The notes under the pieces: model-generated | Databases searched by the model: none | Told to the model about the DNA's origin: nothing | Seen by the model: only the letters and a program-made list of their open reading frames with translations | Part shown: one piece after another, positions 16,880 through 25,592 of the stretch | How the letters are laid out: the number at the start of each line of letters is the position of its first letter | Numbering within the stretch: position 1 is the stretch's first letter | Assembly: GCF_036323495.1 (NCBI RefSeq) | Contig: NZ_AP028947.1 | Location: 2,480,001 to 2,544,000, forward strand | Direction of reading: 5' to 3' | DNA from: Limnobacter thiooxidans | GTDB taxonomy: Bacteria; Pseudomonadota; Gammaproteobacteria; Burkholderiales; Burkholderiaceae_B | Length of the DNA: 64,000 nt | Made by a program: the position numbers and the translations under genes

Positions 16880-18049
16880 ATGACCCGCACCCCCATTCCC
16901 CGCTTCGAAGACAACTACACCGAACAGGCAGCTCAATCACGCCGTGATTTTTTGGCTGAGCAGACAGGCGCCAGTTTTGAGCACACAGGCACCTATTCCC
17001 TGCCCCCGGAAAGCCTGAAAAGCAACACCGAGAACTTCATTGGTGTGGTGCAAATGCCGGTGGGGGTGGCGGGCCCGGTGCTGATTCATGGCGAACACGC
17101 ACAGGGCTGGTTTTATGTGCCGCTGGCCACGACAGAAGGCACCTTGGTGGCCAGTTACAGCCGGGGCATGCGCATGGTCAGCGAATCCGGTGGGGTGAAG
17201 GTGACAGTTGCCGAAGAATTCATGCAGCGCGCCCCGCTGTTTGAATTCGACGATGCACGCGCTGCCCTGCGGTTTTTGAAATGGGCAGAAGAAAATCTGA
17301 GCAACATCAAGGCTGAAGCGGAAAAAACCACGGGCTTTGGAAAACTGGTGCACATCCAAACCTGGCAAGTGGCGCGCATGGTGTACACGCGGTTCAACTA
17401 CACCACGGGCGACGCGGCCGGGCAGAACATGTGCGGCAAGGCAACACACGCGGCCTGCCAGTGGATTCTGAAAAACAGCCCGGAAGCGATCAGCTACTTT
17501 GCGCTCAGTGGTGCCATCGAAACCGACAAAAAGCATTCCCACATGAACCTGCTGCACAGCCGGGGCAAGCGGGTGATTGCAGAAGCGACCATCAAGCGTG
17601 AGGTGCTTCAGCGCTTGGCGCGCACCACACCAGAAACAATTTTCAAGCAACGCCAACGAAGCGCCATTGGCGCCCAGCTGGCGGGCAGTGCCTACAGTGG
17701 GCCCCATTCAGCCAACGGCATTGCAGCCCTGTTCATTGCAACCGGGCAAGATGAAGCCAACGTGGTTGAAAGCCATGCAGGCATGGTGTTCATGGACATT
17801 ACCGCTGATGGGGATTTGTACTTTTCAGTCACCTTGCCATCCGTGATTTGCGCCACAAAGGGTGGTGGAACCGGGCTGGCCACACAAGCAGAATGCCTCA
17901 AGATGCTGGGCTGCGAAGGCACAGGCAAAGCCCGCAAGCTGGCTGAAATTGTGGGGGCCACCGTGCTGGCCGGGGACTTGTCGCTGTTGTCGGCCATACT
18001 GGCGGATGAGTGGGTTTCATCCCACGACGCATACGGCAGAAACCGCTGA
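16880..18049 (+). CDS. Hydroxymethylglutaryl-CoA reductase, class I-like
   Basis: Interconverts HMG-CoA and mevalonate with NAD(P)H. 389 residues, soluble, without the TM region of eukaryotic enzymes. Family motifs: ENFIGVVQMPVGVAGPV (about 50-66), ATTEGTLVAS with catalytic Glu near 85, TGDAAGQNM (about 175), TDKKHSHMN with catalytic Lys near 216, GQDEAN with catalytic Asp near 290, GGGTGL, and a C-terminal SSHDAYGRNR with catalytic His near 380. The DKK motif and the C-terminal His region follow class I (eukaryote/archaea) rather than the class II bacterial form. All four catalytic residues are present. The surrounding genes are desaturase and reductase genes, not a mevalonate pathway, so the physiological role is open. 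Confidence 0.93.
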   Translation: MTRTPIPRFEDNYTEQAAQSRRDFLAEQTGASFEHTGTYSLPPESLKSNTENFIGVVQMPVGVAGPVLIHGEHAQGWFYVPLATTEGTLVASYSRGMRMVSESGGVKVTVAEEFMQRAPLFEFDDARAALRFLKWAEENLSNIKAEAEKTTGFGKLVHIQTWQVARMVYTRFNYTTGDAAGQNMCGKATHAACQWILKNSPEAISYFALSGAIETDKKHSHMNLLHSRGKRVIAEATIKREVLQRLARTTPETIFKQRQRSAIGAQLAGSAYSGPHSANGIAALFIATGQDEANVVESHAGMVFMDITADGDLYFSVTLPSVICATKGGGTGLATQAECLKMLGCEGTGKARKLAEIVGATVLAGDLSLLSAILADEWVSSHDAYGRNR

Positions 18050-18178
18050 TTGAACCATGCCGTGAGTGACTTGCCCTCGGGGTTGTAGGAAGAACACTGA
18101 CCGCTGGTGCACTGCGGAATGACTTGGCCTGTATTTGGGAGCACACTCGTTTTACAACATAAAAAACGAGGAGACAGA

Positions 18179-19324
18179 ATGCAGGCTCAAGTAGGACCGC
18201 CGAAGTCGAACGGCTCATTGTTTCAACGTGTAACAGGCTTGGTCACGAAAGTATCCGACGCCTTCGCATTCCCCCTTCGAACCTCCCACTACATTGAACT
18301 GGTCAACCCGCTGTGGAGCACACATGCCCTGCAAGCCCGGGTTGAAGCTGTGTGGGACGAAACCTCCGATTCACGCACCATCACCTTTCGCCCCGGCCTG
18401 AACTGGCGTTCACACAGACCCGGCCAGCACCTGCGCATTGGCGTACCCATCGGTGGCCAGCACTTCACGCGCACGTATTCCATCAGCTCTGCCCCCGAAC
18501 GCAACGACGGCTGTTTCACCATTACGGTGAAAGCCATCGACAACGGCCGCATGTCGCACCACCTGGTTCGTAAACTAAAGGTGGGCGACCATGTGCCAAT
18601 TGGTGTGCCGCAAGGCGACTTTTATTTGCCTGATGCACAGCCTGTGCTGCCCCTGTTCATTACCGCAGGCAGTGGCATTACGCCCATCATGAGCATGCTG
18701 CGCAGCCTGGTGCTGCAAGAGCGCATGCCCAACACCGTACACATTCACTACGCCCCACACACCTACGATGTGATTTTCGGGCGGGAACTGAAAGAGATTG
18801 CAGCCAAACAAAAACTGTATTCACTGAACCTGGTGCACACCCGTGAACCCGGCCAGAAGCCGGAAGAAATCAGCGGCAAGCGCCCTCACTTTTCCAAAGA
18901 GCAACTGGAACAACTGTGCCCCGACTGGCGCAAGCGCGATGTGTACGCCTGTGGCCCGCAAAGTATGCTGGACGCCATCGAACAACTGTATGAAGCCGAG
19001 GGCTTGAGCCGGCAGGTGCACACCGAGCGCTTCCGTGCCCAACTGGCTGGTGTTCCCACTGAAGTGAAAACCGGCGTGGTGAAATTTGCAAGAAGCAACA
19101 TCACTGCCAATTCAGACGGTGAAACCAACCTGCTACGCCTGGCTGAAGACGCGGGCCTGAACCCGGAACATGGTTGCAGGATGGGCATTTGCCATGGCTG
19201 CGACGTCAAACTGGCCAGTGGCTGCGTGCGCGACTTGCGCACCAACGCGTTGATCAATGAAACCGGGCAAGTGATCCAGATTTGCGTGTGCGCCGCAGTG
19301 GGCGACGCAGAAATCGAAGCATAA
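18179..19324 (+). CDS. Flavin-dependent ferredoxin reductase with C-terminal 2Fe-2S domain
   Basis: Electron-transfer protein of 381 residues, starting at ATG 18179 behind GAGGAG. Domain order: N-terminal extension (1-55); FAD-binding barrel (about 60-155) with RTYSISSAP; NAD(P)-binding domain (about 160-280) with TAGSGITPIMSML and YACGPQSMLDAIE; plant-type 2Fe-2S ferredoxin (about 295-381) with CRMGICHGC and the distal Cys in QICVC. This is the layout of reductases that feed electrons to desaturases and hydroxylases. The next gene, 25 bases downstream, is a desaturase, so it most likely serves as its partner (inference). Confidence 0.93.
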   Translation: MQAQVGPPKSNGSLFQRVTGLVTKVSDAFAFPLRTSHYIELVNPLWSTHALQARVEAVWDETSDSRTITFRPGLNWRSHRPGQHLRIGVPIGGQHFTRTYSISSAPERNDGCFTITVKAIDNGRMSHHLVRKLKVGDHVPIGVPQGDFYLPDAQPVLPLFITAGSGITPIMSMLRSLVLQERMPNTVHIHYAPHTYDVIFGRELKEIAAKQKLYSLNLVHTREPGQKPEEISGKRPHFSKEQLEQLCPDWRKRDVYACGPQSMLDAIEQLYEAEGLSRQVHTERFRAQLAGVPTEVKTGVVKFARSNITANSDGETNLLRLAEDAGLNPEHGCRMGICHGCDVKLASGCVRDLRTNALINETGQVIQICVCAAVGDAEIEA

Positions 19325-19349
19325 GCAACAAGAGAAGCAGGAGACACAC

Positions 19350-20504
19350 ATGGGCATGCCAACACATTTGAGCGCCAGCGACATCGAGGAATTCGGTCGC
19401 GAAATGGACGCAATACGCAATGAAATTGCAGACTCGCTGGGCAGCAAAGACCGCGCTTACATTCTTTCTGTTATCAAGTGGCAGCGCACGCTGATGCTGG
19501 CCGGGCGGATTGTCATTTTCCTGAGCTTTTTCCTCTTGCCCATGAGCGACTGGACCTTCACCGGCTGGCCGCAATTCTGGGTTGTGCTGTTGTTGGGTGC
19601 AGGCATGCTGGGTGTGTCAAAAAGCATCGAGAACATGGAGCTGGGCCACAACATCATGCATGCGCAGTTCGACTGGATGCGCGACCCCAACATTCAATCC
19701 AACACCTGGGAATGGGACAATGTGTGCCCTTCCGACCAATGGAAGCACAGCCACAACGTGGTGCACCACACCTGGACCAATGTGCACGGCAAAGACCCCG
19801 ACATTGGCTACGGCGTACTGCGTGTTACCGATGATCAGCGCTGGCATGCCAAGTACCTGTTCAACCCGGTAATCAACTTCGTGCTGATGATGATGTTCCA
19901 ATGGGGTGTGGCCCTGCACGACCTGGAAGCAGACAAATTGCTGGCTGGCCAGAAAAGCTGGAAAGAAGTGATCCCGATGCTCAAACGCATTGGCTGGAAG
20001 GTACGCCACCAGTTACTGAAAGACTATGTGTGCTGGCCCCTGTTGGGTGCGGCTGTCACCCTGCCGTTTACACTGTATTTCGGTTTTGATGTAATCAATA
20101 TCGCACTGGCTGCCATGGGCTTCACAATCATCGCCAACTTGATCGGCAACGGCATTCGCAACATCTGGTCGAATGTGATTATTTTCTGCGGTCACTTTCC
20201 GGCGGGTGTTCACCATTTCACCAAGGAAGAAGTGGAAGGAGAAACCCGCGCAGCCTGGTATGTGCGGCAGTTGCTGGGCAGCTGCAACATCACGGGGGGC
20301 AAGCTGTTCCACATTTTGTCGGGCAATCTGAGCCACCAGATTGAGCATCACCTCTTCCCCGATATTCCGGCCAACCGCTATGCTGAAATGTCGCCCCGTG
20401 TGCAAGCCATGGCAGCGCGCTACGGCCTGCCCTACAACAAGGGCAGCTTCACGCGCCAGTTTGGCACCACCACGTGGAATATCTGGCGGCTTTCACTGCC
20501 CTGA
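19350..20504 (+). CDS. Membrane fatty acyl desaturase
   Basis: Di-iron integral-membrane desaturase that introduces a double bond in acyl chains. 384 residues. Three histidine boxes are intact: GHNIMH (about 97), HSHNVVHH (about 132) and HQIEHH (about 328), with hydrophobic segments at 50-95 and 170-265. The QxxHH third box places it with front-end or linoleoyl-CoA-type desaturases rather than the classic delta-9 soluble type. CAGGAGA precedes the ATG. No cytochrome b5 domain is fused, which agrees with use of the upstream 2Fe-2S reductase. Regiospecificity cannot be read from sequence. Confidence 0.93.
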   Translation: MGMPTHLSASDIEEFGREMDAIRNEIADSLGSKDRAYILSVIKWQRTLMLAGRIVIFLSFFLLPMSDWTFTGWPQFWVVLLLGAGMLGVSKSIENMELGHNIMHAQFDWMRDPNIQSNTWEWDNVCPSDQWKHSHNVVHHTWTNVHGKDPDIGYGVLRVTDDQRWHAKYLFNPVINFVLMMMFQWGVALHDLEADKLLAGQKSWKEVIPMLKRIGWKVRHQLLKDYVCWPLLGAAVTLPFTLYFGFDVINIALAAMGFTIIANLIGNGIRNIWSNVIIFCGHFPAGVHHFTKEEVEGETRAAWYVRQLLGSCNITGGKLFHILSGNLSHQIEHHLFPDIPANRYAEMSPRVQAMAARYGLPYNKGSFTRQFGTTTWNIWRLSLP

Positions 20505-20520
20505 TCGAGCGCACTACCTG

Positions 20521-21123
20521 TTACATGGCCGACACGGTGCTGTATGCAAAAAACAGCACCAGGCTGGCGGCCATGCCGGCATTGAAGCACTTCAAGCGCA
20601 GCGGGCTGTTGATGAATGCCCGCAAACGTGACCCTAACACCAGCCACACGCCCACACACAACACCCCCACGCTCGCCATGACCACAGCCACCGCCAGCAC
20701 GTCCAGCACCGGTGTGCTGGCACTTGCCGGGAACAAGGCCACTGCAGCCGTGGCCATGAACCAGGCCTTGGGATTCACCCACTGAAACAACACGGCATTC
20801 AGAAAGGTCAGCGGCCTGGACCCCGGCTTCAATGCATCTGCCGAAGGTGAAAAACTGGCAATGCGCCAGGCCAGGACCACCATCATCAACAAACTGAATA
20901 CCAGCAACACCGTTTGAAACCAGGGCACGGTGTCAAACACCGCATTCAACCCCAGGCCCATGGCCAGAAGCATCAAGGGAAATCCCACCACAATGCCAAA
21001 GAAATGGGGAAGACTTTTTCGCACACCGAAATTCATGCCGGAAGTCATGATCATCAAGTTATTGGGCCCCGGTGTGATGATGCTCAGGAATGCAAACAAG
21101 GCAACGGCCTGTAAATGCTGCAT
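20521..21123 (-). CDS. LysE/RhtB-family amino acid exporter
   Basis: Inner-membrane exporter of amino acids or related metabolites. 200 residues, about six TM helices, with the family opening FLSIITPGPNNLMIM and the NPKAWFM motif in the middle. The start ATG at 21123 has AAAGGAG upstream. It faces away from the MFS transporter gene and shares with it a 156-base intergenic region containing a repeat operator. It converges with the desaturase gene, leaving 16 bases between them and no obvious terminator. The substrate is unknown. Confidence 0.9.
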   Translation of the reverse strand: MQHLQAVALFAFLSIITPGPNNLMIMTSGMNFGVRKSLPHFFGIVVGFPLMLLAMGLGLNAVFDTVPWFQTVLLVFSLLMMVVLAWRIASFSPSADALKPGSRPLTFLNAVLFQWVNPKAWFMATAAVALFPASASTPVLDVLAVAVVMASVGVLCVGVWLVLGSRLRAFINSPLRLKCFNAGMAASLVLFFAYSTVSAM

Positions 21124-21183
21124 GGTGAACTCCTTTCATGGTGTAACGAATCGAACATCCACTGTAAGAAGTTTTGCAAATTC

Positions 21184-21247
21184 AGCACAGATTCAGGATA
21201 ATGAAATAATGTGCAGTACAGATTAAATCAATCAAAATCTGTACTGC
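21184..21247. promoter_or_regulatory. Three-half-site operator, likely for the MocR regulator
   Basis: A perfect 12-base inverted repeat, GCAGTACAGATT (21213-21224) and AATCTGTACTGC (21236-21247), with an 11-base spacer. A further half-site, AGCACAGATT (21184-21193), is a direct repeat of AGTACAGATT (21215-21224) at a 31-base distance, close to three helical turns. Direct plus inverted half-sites are typical of GntR/MocR regulators, and such a gene lies downstream. The site is placed to control both divergent transporter genes. Confidence 0.7.
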
Positions 21248-21279
21248 TTTCAAACTTCGAATTCTGTGCGGGTATTCCC

Positions 21280-22461
21280 ATGAAGCTGGAACGTTGGCAA
21301 GTCATTGCCGCAGGCATTTGTTCCCTGATCCTGACCGTGGGCCTGGCCCGTTTTTCCTATACCCCCCTGTTGCCCATCATGCGTGAACAGGCAAGCCTGA
21401 GCGCATTTGATGGTGGCTGGCTGGCCACGGTGAACTACATGGGCTACATCACCGGTGCGTTGCTGGCTTCAACGCTGAGCAACCTGGATTACAAGTACCT
21501 GCAGTACCGTTTGGGCCTTGTTGTCGCCGTGCTCAGCACCATCGGCATGGGCCTGACCACCGATGTGAACCTTTGGGTATTCCTGCGCTTTGTCTCGGGC
21601 GTGTCCAGCACCGCCGGCATGTTGATCGCATCGGGCTTGATCATGAACTGGCTTGCCCGCCAGAACCTGAAAACCGAACTGGGCCTGCATTTCACCGGGG
21701 CTGGCCTGGGGCTGGTCATGTCTGGCCTGGCTGTCATGGCCATGGTCGATCACCTTAGTTGGGACCAGCAATGGTGGGTGCTTGGCGTGGTGGGCATTGT
21801 GTTTTTTATTCCGGCCTGGAAGTGGATGCCCAAACCCGCCAAGGCTGGCAGCGCCGAAGCACAGGTGGCTGACGTGCCGCCACCAACCGCAAAGTGGATG
21901 CGCTTGATGCTGGGTGCCTATTTCTGCGCCGGCTTTGGTTATGTGATCAGCGCCACATTCATTGTGGCCATTGCAGAAACACTGCCTGAACTGCAAGGCA
22001 AAGGCCCTTGGGTGTGGGTGGTGGTGGGGCTTGCGGCCATGCCGTCCACTTTCATCTGGGATCGGGTGGCGAGAATAACTGGCGTGTTCGAAGCCTTGGT
22101 GCTGGCTTATGGCCTGCAAATTCTGTCGATCCTGATGGCGGGTTTTGTGGACGGATACTGGGCCAACATGGTCAGTGCCGTGTTGTTCGGCGGCACCTTT
22201 GCAGGCATTGTGAACCTGACCCTCAGCATTGCGGGCCGACAGTTCCCGGCCAACCCCAGCAAGGCCATGGCGCGAATGACCCTGAGCTATGGCGTCTCCC
22301 AAATTGCAGCACCCGCATTGGCCGGATTGATCGCTGAACGCACAGGCACCTACCGCGGTTCGCTTTACCTTGCAGCCCTGTTGATGGTGGCTGGCGTATT
22401 CATGGTGTGGGCCCTGAAAAAACAGACAGACCAGGCTGCACTGTCGCAAAGCGCAGGGTAA
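21280..22461 (+). CDS. MFS transporter, YbfB/YjiJ-like
   Basis: Major facilitator permease of 393 residues with 12 predicted TM helices. The ATG at 21280 gives an N-terminus (MKLERWQVIAAGICSLILTV) starting just before TM1; an upstream in-frame ATG overlaps the operator and lacks a ribosome site. GLARFSYTPLLPIM and the conserved loop IASGLIMNWLARQ resemble the YbfB group. It is four bases ahead of the MocR gene and divergent from the LysE exporter, suggesting a regulated pair of export functions. The substrate is unknown. Confidence 0.88.
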   Translation: MKLERWQVIAAGICSLILTVGLARFSYTPLLPIMREQASLSAFDGGWLATVNYMGYITGALLASTLSNLDYKYLQYRLGLVVAVLSTIGMGLTTDVNLWVFLRFVSGVSSTAGMLIASGLIMNWLARQNLKTELGLHFTGAGLGLVMSGLAVMAMVDHLSWDQQWWVLGVVGIVFFIPAWKWMPKPAKAGSAEAQVADVPPPTAKWMRLMLGAYFCAGFGYVISATFIVAIAETLPELQGKGPWVWVVVGLAAMPSTFIWDRVARITGVFEALVLAYGLQILSILMAGFVDGYWANMVSAVLFGGTFAGIVNLTLSIAGRQFPANPSKAMARMTLSYGVSQIAAPALAGLIAERTGTYRGSLYLAALLMVAGVFMVWALKKQTDQAALSQSAG

Positions 22462-22465
22462 GCCA

Positions 22466-23914
22466 ATGAATGCCACCTCGCGCAAATACGAAACACTGGC
22501 GTTGAATCTTCAGGCCTTGATTGAGCACAATCATTTTGCAGCCGGGTACAAACTGCCTTCCATTCGGAAATTGTCCGAGCAGTGGCATTACTCCATCGAC
22601 ACCGTGCAGAAAGCATTGAATCTTCTGGAGGACAGAGGCTATGTTCAGCCGGTGGCCAAATCCGGTTATTACGTTCAAGCGCGCAGCACCCCGCTTGCAA
22701 ACACCTGCACGCAAGCGCCAGATTCCATTGCGCTGGAACCGCCTGTCAACCTGGAAGTGGCCAACCAGATCGCAAACTTTCTGAAAAGCTCGACACGCGA
22801 AGGCGTTGCACCGCTGGGTGTGGCGTTTCCCGCCCATGAGTTGTTGCCGATTGCCACCCTGCGCCGCAGTTACGCCACGGTCAACCGCACGCGCCCGGAC
22901 CTACTCACGTTGGGAAGCCACGTGGAGCCCAATCAGCCTGAACTGGTGCAACAACTGCAACAACGCTTTGAACTCATGGGCATGAAATTGAAGCGGGATG
23001 AACTGGTGATCACCGATGGCTGCACCGAAGCACTGGGCCTGGCCTTGCAAACTGTTGCACGCCACAATGATGTGGTTGCGGTGGAATCGCCCGGCTATTA
23101 CCTGCTCTTGCAGATGATCGAATCGCTGGGCCTGCGCGCACTGGAAATACCCAGCAGCCCGGAACATGGCATGTCACTGGAAGCACTTGAAATTGCGGTG
23201 AAGCAGACCCGCATTGCAGCCTGCATTGTTTGCCCAACGGCCAGCAACCCGATGGGTTCGGTGATGCCGGACACACACCGCAAAAAACTGCTGGACCTGG
23301 CCGAGAAATACGACTTCCCGATTGTGGAAGACAATGTGTACGCCGACCTGTACTTTGAACGCTTCCGCCCTCGCCCGTTGAAAGCGGGCAAACAAGGCGA
23401 CCGGGTGTTGATGTGCGGCTCATTTTCCAAATCGCTCAGCCCGGCACTGCGAATTGGCTATGTGGCGGGTGGAAAATATGCGGCCCAGGTGTTGTCGAAG
23501 AAACGGATTTTAAGCGGTTCAACAAATCCGATTACCCAGGTGGCTGTGGCGCATTACCTGGAAAAAGGCTCGTTCGAGCGGCACTTGCGCACCCTGCGCC
23601 AGCAATTTGAAACCCAGGTGCGCGCAATGAGCAGCCTGGTGCTGAAACACTTTCCACCCGGCACCCGAATTTCAGAACCCAAGGGTGGGTTCGTGTTGTG
23701 GGTTGAACTGCCTGGCGACATCGACACTGCCGCACTGTTCAACAGGGCGATTGCGCGCAAGGTGGCTTACATGCCGGGCAGCGTATTCTCCGCCAGTGGT
23801 TTGTACAAAAACTGTATTCGCCTGAACTGCGGCCACCCTGTGACAGACGACACCGCAGTGGCGATTGCGAAGCTGGGCCAATTATTCCTCACCCAACCAA
23901 ACCACTTGGTATAG
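22466..23914 (+). CDS. MocR/PdxR-type regulator (GntR HTH fused to aminotransferase fold)
   Basis: 482 residues. The N-terminal winged HTH of the GntR family (about 1-75: YKLPSIRKLSEQWHYSIDTVQKALNLLEDRGYV) is fused to a fold-type I aminotransferase domain (about 110-475). The PLP lysine is in SFSKSLSPALRIGY near residue 320, with the Asn and Asp/Tyr binding segments CPTASNPMGSVM and PIVEDNVYADLYF. Such proteins sense PLP or a PLP-amino acid adduct. It follows the MFS gene by four bases and probably acts on the repeat operator at 21184-21247. Its 3' end overlaps the convergent GNAT-nitrilase gene by 33 bases. Confidence 0.93.
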   Translation: MNATSRKYETLALNLQALIEHNHFAAGYKLPSIRKLSEQWHYSIDTVQKALNLLEDRGYVQPVAKSGYYVQARSTPLANTCTQAPDSIALEPPVNLEVANQIANFLKSSTREGVAPLGVAFPAHELLPIATLRRSYATVNRTRPDLLTLGSHVEPNQPELVQQLQQRFELMGMKLKRDELVITDGCTEALGLALQTVARHNDVVAVESPGYYLLLQMIESLGLRALEIPSSPEHGMSLEALEIAVKQTRIAACIVCPTASNPMGSVMPDTHRKKLLDLAEKYDFPIVEDNVYADLYFERFRPRPLKAGKQGDRVLMCGSFSKSLSPALRIGYVAGGKYAAQVLSKKRILSGSTNPITQVAVAHYLEKGSFERHLRTLRQQFETQVRAMSSLVLKHFPPGTRISEPKGGFVLWVELPGDIDTAALFNRAIARKVAYMPGSVFSASGLYKNCIRLNCGHPVTDDTAVAIAKLGQLFLTQPNHLV

Positions 23915-25453
23915 ATCACGCCGACGATCCAGAAAATTGCGAACCGATCCTTCATTTTTCAGATTTTGAAGTTTGTCCAGATCCACATCCACAATCAGGG
24001 TCATCTCGGTGTTGGGCGTGGTTTCAGCCATGATGGCGTCGTGCGGAAAGGCAAAGTCAGACGGAGAAAACACCGCGGTTTGCCCGTATTGAATGTCCAC
24101 ATTGTCCACTTTGGGCAAATTGCCAAAGCTGCCTGAAATGGCCACATAACATTCGTTCTCGATGGCCCGTGCCTGGGCACAGCGGCGCACACGCAGGTAG
24201 CCGTTCTTGGTGTCGGTCCAGAAAGGAACGAGCAAAATCTGCATGTCCTTGTCGGCCAGCAAACGAGACAATTCCGGAAATTCGGAGTCGTAACAAATCA
24301 GAATGCCGATTTTGCCGAAGTCGGTGTCAAACACATTCAGCCTGTTGCCGCCTTCCATCATCCACTCACGCTTCTCATGGGGTGTGGGGTGAATTTTGTA
24401 CTGGGCTTCCACCGTGCCATCGCGGCGGCACAGGTAGGCCACATTGTACAGCGCGCCATTTTCCATCACCGGCATGGAGCCTGCCACCACGTTGATGTTG
24501 TAGCTCACCGCCATTCGCCGTATTTCATCGCGGATTTGATCCGTGTAGGTGGCCAGGTGGCGAATGGCTTCCAGCGAATTGCCATTGCCCGCCAGGCCCA
24601 TCAAGGGTGCGTTGAAGAACTCGGGAAACAAGGCCACGTCGCAACGGTAATCTGACAAGGCGTTGATGAAGTATTCGGCCTGTTTCACCACATCGTCCAC
24701 GTTGTGAAACTCGCGCATTTGCCATTGCACGCAACCTATTCTCGCAGTGGTTTTGGGCGCGCCAAACAACATCGGTTTCTCGGGTTCGTAGTAAATGTTG
24801 AACCACTCCAGCAAGGTGGCATAGCCTTGCGATTCCTTGTCTTCAGGCAGGTAGCCTTTCAGTACTTGCTTCACTTCAAAGTCGTTGCTCAACTGAAATG
24901 TCAAAATCGGGTCGTACAGATCCTTGCGCTTCACGGCAGCAATGTATTGCTGTGGCGACATCTCGTTCATGTGTGCCTTGTAACCGGGAATTCTGCCCCC
25001 CGCCATGATGGCGCGCAAATTCAGGCTTTTGCAAAGCTCCCTGCGGGCCTCGTAAAGACGTCGACCCACGCGCATACTTCGGTATTCCGGATCTGCGAAT
25101 ACATCAATGCCGTAAAGCACATCGCCCCTCGGATCGTGGGTGGTAGCGTAAATGTTGCCGGTGATTTCCATGTAGGTGTGCTTGTCGCCAAACTTGTCAT
25201 AATCCACCACCACGGCAAAAGCCGCAGCGATCACTTTGCCGTCGTCTTCGATGCAAATCTGGCCTTCCGGAAATGTTTTCAGGATTGAACGGAATTTGGA
25301 CTCAGGCAGTGCGCCGCCTGCGCTGTGATACACCAGTTCCATGATGCGCTTGATGTCGGAATAGTCTGAAACAGTCAAATTGCGCAACAGCAGCTTGTGC
25401 CCTGTGTGTTCGTGATCTTTTTCATGCTCGAGTGAATCGGTTTCTGAAGCCAT
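23882..25453 (-). CDS. GNAT acetyltransferase - nitrilase superfamily fusion
   Basis: 523 residues from the ATG at 25453, chosen because GGGGG precedes it by eight bases; an ATG at 25468 has no ribosome site. The N-terminal half (about 20-200) is a GNAT fold (DVFADPEYRSMRVGRRLYEARREL). The C-terminal half (about 225-510) is a carbon-nitrogen hydrolase with the Glu-Lys-Cys triad: LFPEFF, QYKIHPTP and ILICYDSEFPE (nucleophile Cys387). Both domains seem intact. This fusion occurs in several bacterial groups, and the substrate is not established. Acyl transfer plus amide hydrolysis on one nitrogen compound is plausible inference. Confidence 0.92.
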   Translation of the reverse strand: MASETDSLEHEKDHEHTGHKLLLRNLTVSDYSDIKRIMELVYHSAGGALPESKFRSILKTFPEGQICIEDDGKVIAAAFAVVVDYDKFGDKHTYMEITGNIYATTHDPRGDVLYGIDVFADPEYRSMRVGRRLYEARRELCKSLNLRAIMAGGRIPGYKAHMNEMSPQQYIAAVKRKDLYDPILTFQLSNDFEVKQVLKGYLPEDKESQGYATLLEWFNIYYEPEKPMLFGAPKTTARIGCVQWQMREFHNVDDVVKQAEYFINALSDYRCDVALFPEFFNAPLMGLAGNGNSLEAIRHLATYTDQIRDEIRRMAVSYNINVVAGSMPVMENGALYNVAYLCRRDGTVEAQYKIHPTPHEKREWMMEGGNRLNVFDTDFGKIGILICYDSEFPELSRLLADKDMQILLVPFWTDTKNGYLRVRRCAQARAIENECYVAISGSFGNLPKVDNVDIQYGQTAVFSPSDFAFPHDAIMAETTPNTEMTLIVDVDLDKLQNLKNEGSVRNFLDRRRDLYQVVWLGEE

Positions 25454-25463
25454 CCGGTTTACC

Positions 25464-25499
25464 CCCATTAGTTCATTAAATGAATGTTCCCATTAGAAC
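25464..25499. repeat. Direct repeats around a palindrome ahead of the GNAT-nitrilase gene
   Basis: CCCATTAGTTC (25464-25474) and CCCATTAGAAC (25489-25499) are direct repeats 25 bases apart. Between them is the palindrome TTCATTAAATGAA (25472-25484). The cluster abuts the chosen start of the gene read leftward, so it may be an operator. No regulator is assigned. Confidence 0.45.
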
Positions 25500-25592
25500 A
25501 CATCATTAAAAATGAGGAGCTTGACCTTCTTTTTTCGGCATGTTTTACAACAAGTGACTCAGGTCAGGAAATCAATCAAGAAGAAAAAAATT

